Assembly (NCBI GenBank): GCA_037975125.1
Contig: CM075852.1
Span: 11,628,814 to 11,692,813, forward strand
DNA length: 64,000 nucleotides
Direction of reading: 5' to 3'
From: Latrodectus hesperus
Lineage: Eukaryota; Arthropoda; Arachnida; Araneae; Theridiidae
In this document: piece by piece, positions 57,001 through 64,000 of the stretch
Numbering within the stretch: position 1 is the first letter of the stretch
Layout: every line of letters starts with the position of its first letter
The notes under the pieces: model-generated
Database searches by the model: none
Seen by the model: only the letters and a program-made list of their open reading frames with translations
What the model was told of the DNA's origin: nothing
Position numbers and translations under genes: made by a program

Positions 57001-58826
57001 ATAACACATTTCAGCCTTTTTATGAAAAGCAAGATGCATTGAATTAAAAAATAATTTGAATTTATAACAAGATTAGTGCAAAATGTTAAAAAGGCAAAAA
57101 CATTTTTTTTTCAGAATTCATTTGCTTGGCTTTCAAATTTTTTTCATATCATAAAATTATTTCCGTTTCTAGTACTTAAGTCTGAAAAAATGGAAATATT
57201 TTCAATGACACAGATTATCAATAATTTTTTAACTCACCAACATTTTCTACCTTATCATTTAGATGATGAACAATAGTTTAAAAAGATTTTGATTCTACCT
57301 TACTGTTTTGAAATCATTTTTAATGTTGTAAAAATTTTTTTAAAAAACTCAATGAATAATTCAACTGTAGATATATTGTAATTGTATAAATTAATGTATC
57401 AGATCCTTGCAAAAGAAATAAAAATGGTTTTTATTTAAAGTCTGCATTATATATTGTACTTAAAAAAGTTAATTAATCTTAAAATATAAAAGAAATTTTT
57501 TTAAATATTTCAAGTATAATAAAAGAAAAAGTATTATTTATGATTACATTTGTGGATAAAATTTTTTTATAAATTCATTATTTTTGTGTCTTAAATAGAT
57601 TTTGCAAATTAAGTTGCTACAAATGTGACTTTTTAGTAAATTGTTAATAATTTAAATATTGAGTTTGTCAATTTAAATAGTTATAAGTTACTATTAAGAA
57701 ACTGCTAATAATGCTAGAATATATTGATGATAATTTCCCTCTGCAAATAAAGATATCTATAATTGGAATGGAATAACATTTGCTGTTTCAATGCAACTCA
57801 AAATTACACGCAAATTGTAATAATGCTAGGACGCTTGCTTATTTCATAGAATTTTTGTCACATTAATTCCTACAAGATATGATTTAAATGATGACTTGCT
57901 GGAAGAGCTGTTTTTGTTCACAACTTACATGTCGCCTCACCACATACTTTCATTTACATATTGGTTAAATTGGTACAACATTTACACATATTCAGTTGAA
58001 AAATAGTACAGGAAACAGTATCTTTTTCTATCATTGGTAAATTAAAAATTTGTCAATTAGAAGTCAAAACAAAAGTGAAAGCACTTTGCTTGGCATTATT
58101 TATTTTTAAATCAATTTTCAGTTTATTAAAAAGATGAAAAATGATGTACTACTTTACTTTTTTCAAATAATTTGTTTTTAAGAAATTTAATACATGAAAA
58201 TTAAAGTGAAATAATTTTTTTAAAAATAAAGCAATTTCGAATACAAAAGAAAGAAATCTATCATATAAAGAATGATCGCAAAAAATTAATCTTTTACAAC
58301 TTAAAAGAACTGAAAATGGAAAAATAGGAATGAAGAAAAGAATCACTATTTGTTACAGTGAAACAATATAATTTTTGGTCAAATAACAACTCTCAGTTTA
58401 TTTTCATAGTATCATTAAATATATATTTGTGAGAAACATTGGCTTCCCAACAATCTTAGCGACATATCTCGCCATTAATACACCGATATAAAAATATCCC
58501 CTAGGGAATATTTTTCAATACTATATTTTTTACAATTTTAATGTTCATATTTTATGCTTTTCACTGCTTTTATGAATGCTTATTGTAAAAAAAAATTTCA
58601 CTTTGTTTAAAAATTATTTACAGACACCAAATTTTACTTCACTTCGCTTCATATATATATGCGAAAAATATCTCTAAAACGAAATATGATTGGCTGAGTT
58701 TATTCCCTCAAAATTCCCAATATTCCCTAAAATTCCCGGTTTTTTCCCAAAATTCCCGAGTAAATTCCCAAGCTTCAAAATTCACGGGAATTTTACATCC
58801 CTAACTCCAATTGAATTAGTTCTAAT
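54004..58826. mobile_element. Long repeat C, copy 2 (~4.8 kb, G/C-run termini)
   Basis: Begins TGTTGCAAGGATGGGAAAAA followed by alternating runs (CCCGGTTTTTTTCCGGGAAT, AAACCGGG, AATTCCCGGGAATTTTC) and ends with repeated AAATTCCC units, then GAATTTTACATCCCTAACTC. The 4.5 kb in between (54120-58680) is AT-rich with no open frame I can assign to a protein family. Whether the middle belongs to the element or is unrelated DNA between two repeats cannot be settled by eye. Confidence 0.5.
58490..58515. repeat. Near-palindrome AAAAATATCCC-CTA-GGGAATATTTTT
   Basis: Two arms of 11-12 bp with one extra T in the right arm, inside long repeat C copy 2. Could form a hairpin; no terminator function is implied for this genome type. 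Confidence 0.7.
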
Positions 58827-60910
58827 GTGCAATAACTATTCTTTAAGTAACTACGGAAGCAAATTGTGTGAAAATTGGAGAAAATTTACAATTAATATAT
58901 ATGAATTTGAAACTCTTCATTTCATTATTATTAATCTATAAATGATGATAAGCTTTTAAGTTTATTACATTTTACATTCATTGAAAATTTTTTCGCATTT
59001 TACGTTGCAGAGGTTTGCGAAAAATGACTGTGAGTCTGTCTATATAGTACATGAAAATTTTAATCGATCCCTGAAGCGCAATATATATTTTTTAGCAATA
59101 TAAATAAAAACTTTCTCTTATCTGGTTCCTGTGACCCAAATTTAATTTTGATATTGCCTGATAATCTTTATCATTAATATGAAAGTTTTATCTAAGCTTC
59201 AGTACTATTATCAGATGAAAGCGTTTTTTGCTGCATTTCTCGATTATTATACCTCCGTTAGATTCACCTAACATGATTTATTACTTCCAGACCTTTTTTT
59301 GATTCAGATTAATTTCTTTTATTTAATAATTAAGTTTAATTTTGTGTAAAAGAATTCCTTTCAATTGTGTGCGTCCTCAACTACTGTTGATTGATTTTTA
59401 ACATTTGATTTATGATTACTCAACTCAACTTCATTTTCGCGGCTGTTTCAAAGTAATTTATTGTCTCAAATTTTTGTTTACATGCTGCGAAGTAGCAGCT
59501 GGCTTTCAAGGAAGTCGTTGGTTAAAATATATTGAATATTTTGTATGTGTCCAATTTCTGAGGCTGAATTTAATATGTAATGAGTTTTTAATTTGTTTTC
59601 TTTATTTTGTTTGATGATAAATGTTTTAATGTTTAAAATTCGTTACTTGTGTCAAATCAACGGTTTCTTTGAAATGTCGGTACATTTTTGATACAAATTT
59701 AGTTTTAGCATTACTTTAATTGTGGATTCAATAAATCATTTTATTTTTATATTTAAATTTATATATGATTATATTTTATAAGTAGAGTATAGCGGTGAAA
59801 GTTTAAAAATATTTCATATTTACGTACTCATAATTTTTCATTCTTGTTTTTGAATGAAATATTTCTTTTATGAATTATTTGAGTATAATTGTGTTATGTG
59901 AAGATTTAATCTTTAGTTTTGCTTCTTTTATTGCCACATAAATTTTTTTAAGAAGTGATTTCCTATGTTTCTATTTTCACTTCTGTTATTTTGATGGAGT
60001 ATTAATTTTAATTGTTAATGCTTAGTTTCAATTTTTAAAAATGTATTTATTTCCGTTTAGAAAACAGGAAATTCCTATTCAAAATCTGATATTGTATTCA
60101 GGTTTTAACTTTTTTTCACTAACTAAGGTAATAAATATGAACAAATTATTTTACGATAAAATCTGTGTAAAGTATAAGATACTATTATGTACCTTACTTT
60201 TCTTACTATGCATTTAAGGTACATGATTAAACTATTTTTCCGGCTATTACATTTTTTTCTTGGTCATAAAAGAATGAATTTTAGTATAGTCTACTAGTTA
60301 TGAAATAGTAAAAAGCACTATGTAGATAAACTTTATACAAATTTGATCATACCAAATGACGAGAAGAAATTCAGGAATTTTTCTTAAATTGCAGTAAAAC
60401 TTTATTCATAATGAATACACTATCCACTTAAACTGAAAATAATTCCTGCTTCTCATAATTTCTTCATTGGTTAGATCTATGTTTAAAATGTTTCTGATTT
60501 TAAAAAAATGTTACATATTATGAAGATTTTAAATTGTGTTTTTGTTAGTGAAATATATCTAAATTCGTTTCCATAAATTATTATTTTTTTAATTTTATCT
60601 ATTATTTTGATGAGAAAATTTTTGAGAAATAGATCTCTACATTTGAAAAAAGGAAAAGATAATGTAGTTATCTTAGTTAATAGGTCATTTTGGTTTTTAT
60701 ATTATTTTAAATTTTATTTTAAAATTATTATTTTAAAAGTTATTTTGGTTAATTTTATATGCTACAATATTTGATTGTTGTTAAATATTGATATATCCAT
60801 TGAATTCTCTGAATAAGTATTATATTAAAAACATAACATTAAATCAGTTAATGAATATGTTGAAGGTACTCTAATTTTATTTATTAGACTAACTTAATAT
60901 TTTCTTTTAG
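58827..60910. other. MELK upstream region, no coding exon seen
   Basis: Should hold MELK's promoter and at least one non-coding leader exon, because the first coding exon begins with a splice acceptor. 59390-59540 is somewhat GC-richer (TTTCGCGGCTG, GTAGCAGCTGG) and is the best place to look. No coding frame recognised. Confidence 0.3.
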
Positions 60911-63900
<2,990 letters not shown>

Positions 63901-64000
63901 TAGTAATAAGGAAAATATTTTATTAACATATTTATTTTCCAAAGAATTTTTAACATCAATATATTTTTATTTTAAAAAAATTAAATATTTTTAATTGCTG

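Overview
The window looks like a stretch of an AT-rich animal chromosome, most likely an arthropod and plausibly an arachnid. The organism call is an inference from large introns with GT-AG sites, tRNA-derived SINEs, RNase H-bearing non-LTR retrotransposons, Tc1/mariner relics and P-superfamily DNA transposons; no single sequence proves it. Three conserved host genes can be read exon by exon, and most of the remaining structure is transposon-derived.

Host genes. (1) On the minus strand, 3156-22344 holds five exons of a renalase-type FAD oxidoreductase (RNLS), about 232 residues; the last ~110 residues must lie left of position 1. (2) On the plus strand, 35030-48954 holds a complete eight-exon gene for the Brix-domain ribosome biogenesis factor Peter pan/SSF1 (PPAN), 465 residues. 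(3) On the plus strand, 60911-63843 holds the first three coding exons of the kinase MELK (91 residues: glycine loop, catalytic Lys44, alpha-C Glu61), continuing off the right edge. RNLS and PPAN are head to head; almost all of the 12.7 kb between their start codons is one nest of transposons.

Mobile elements, left to right. 1-1745 is an RNase H-type LINE relic (LINE-B) split by a 699-bp internally deleted derivative of LINE-A with a 13-bp target-site duplication (TSD). LINE-A itself (9877-14573, 13-bp TSD, AAG tail, decayed) sits in an RNLS intron. A 553-bp MITE with an 8-bp TSD is at 20856-21408. Between RNLS and PPAN lies LINE-C (minus strand, about 22.45-34.5 kb), whose RNase H domain is split by an ~8.1-kb element (23222-31357) carrying a broken THAP9/P-element-like transposase, arrays of palindromic subterminal repeats and an extra DUF4806-like terminal exon. 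PPAN intron 2 holds a 766-bp hAT-type MITE (perfect 8-bp TSD) and a Tc1 relic split by a SINE. The PPAN-MELK gap holds a mariner relic, two related long repeats with G/C-run ends, a 1,538-bp P-type element (28-bp perfect inverted repeats, 8-bp TSD, retained THAP exon) and a second SINE family. MELK intron 1 holds another Tc1 relic.

Most interesting for follow-up: the two P-superfamily elements, which keep the same THAP first-exon layout but have unrelated termini; the 8-kb element's arrays, CRE pair and possible second transcription unit; the LINE-A derivative that keeps only both ends; and the non-canonical GA donor after RNLS exon 1.
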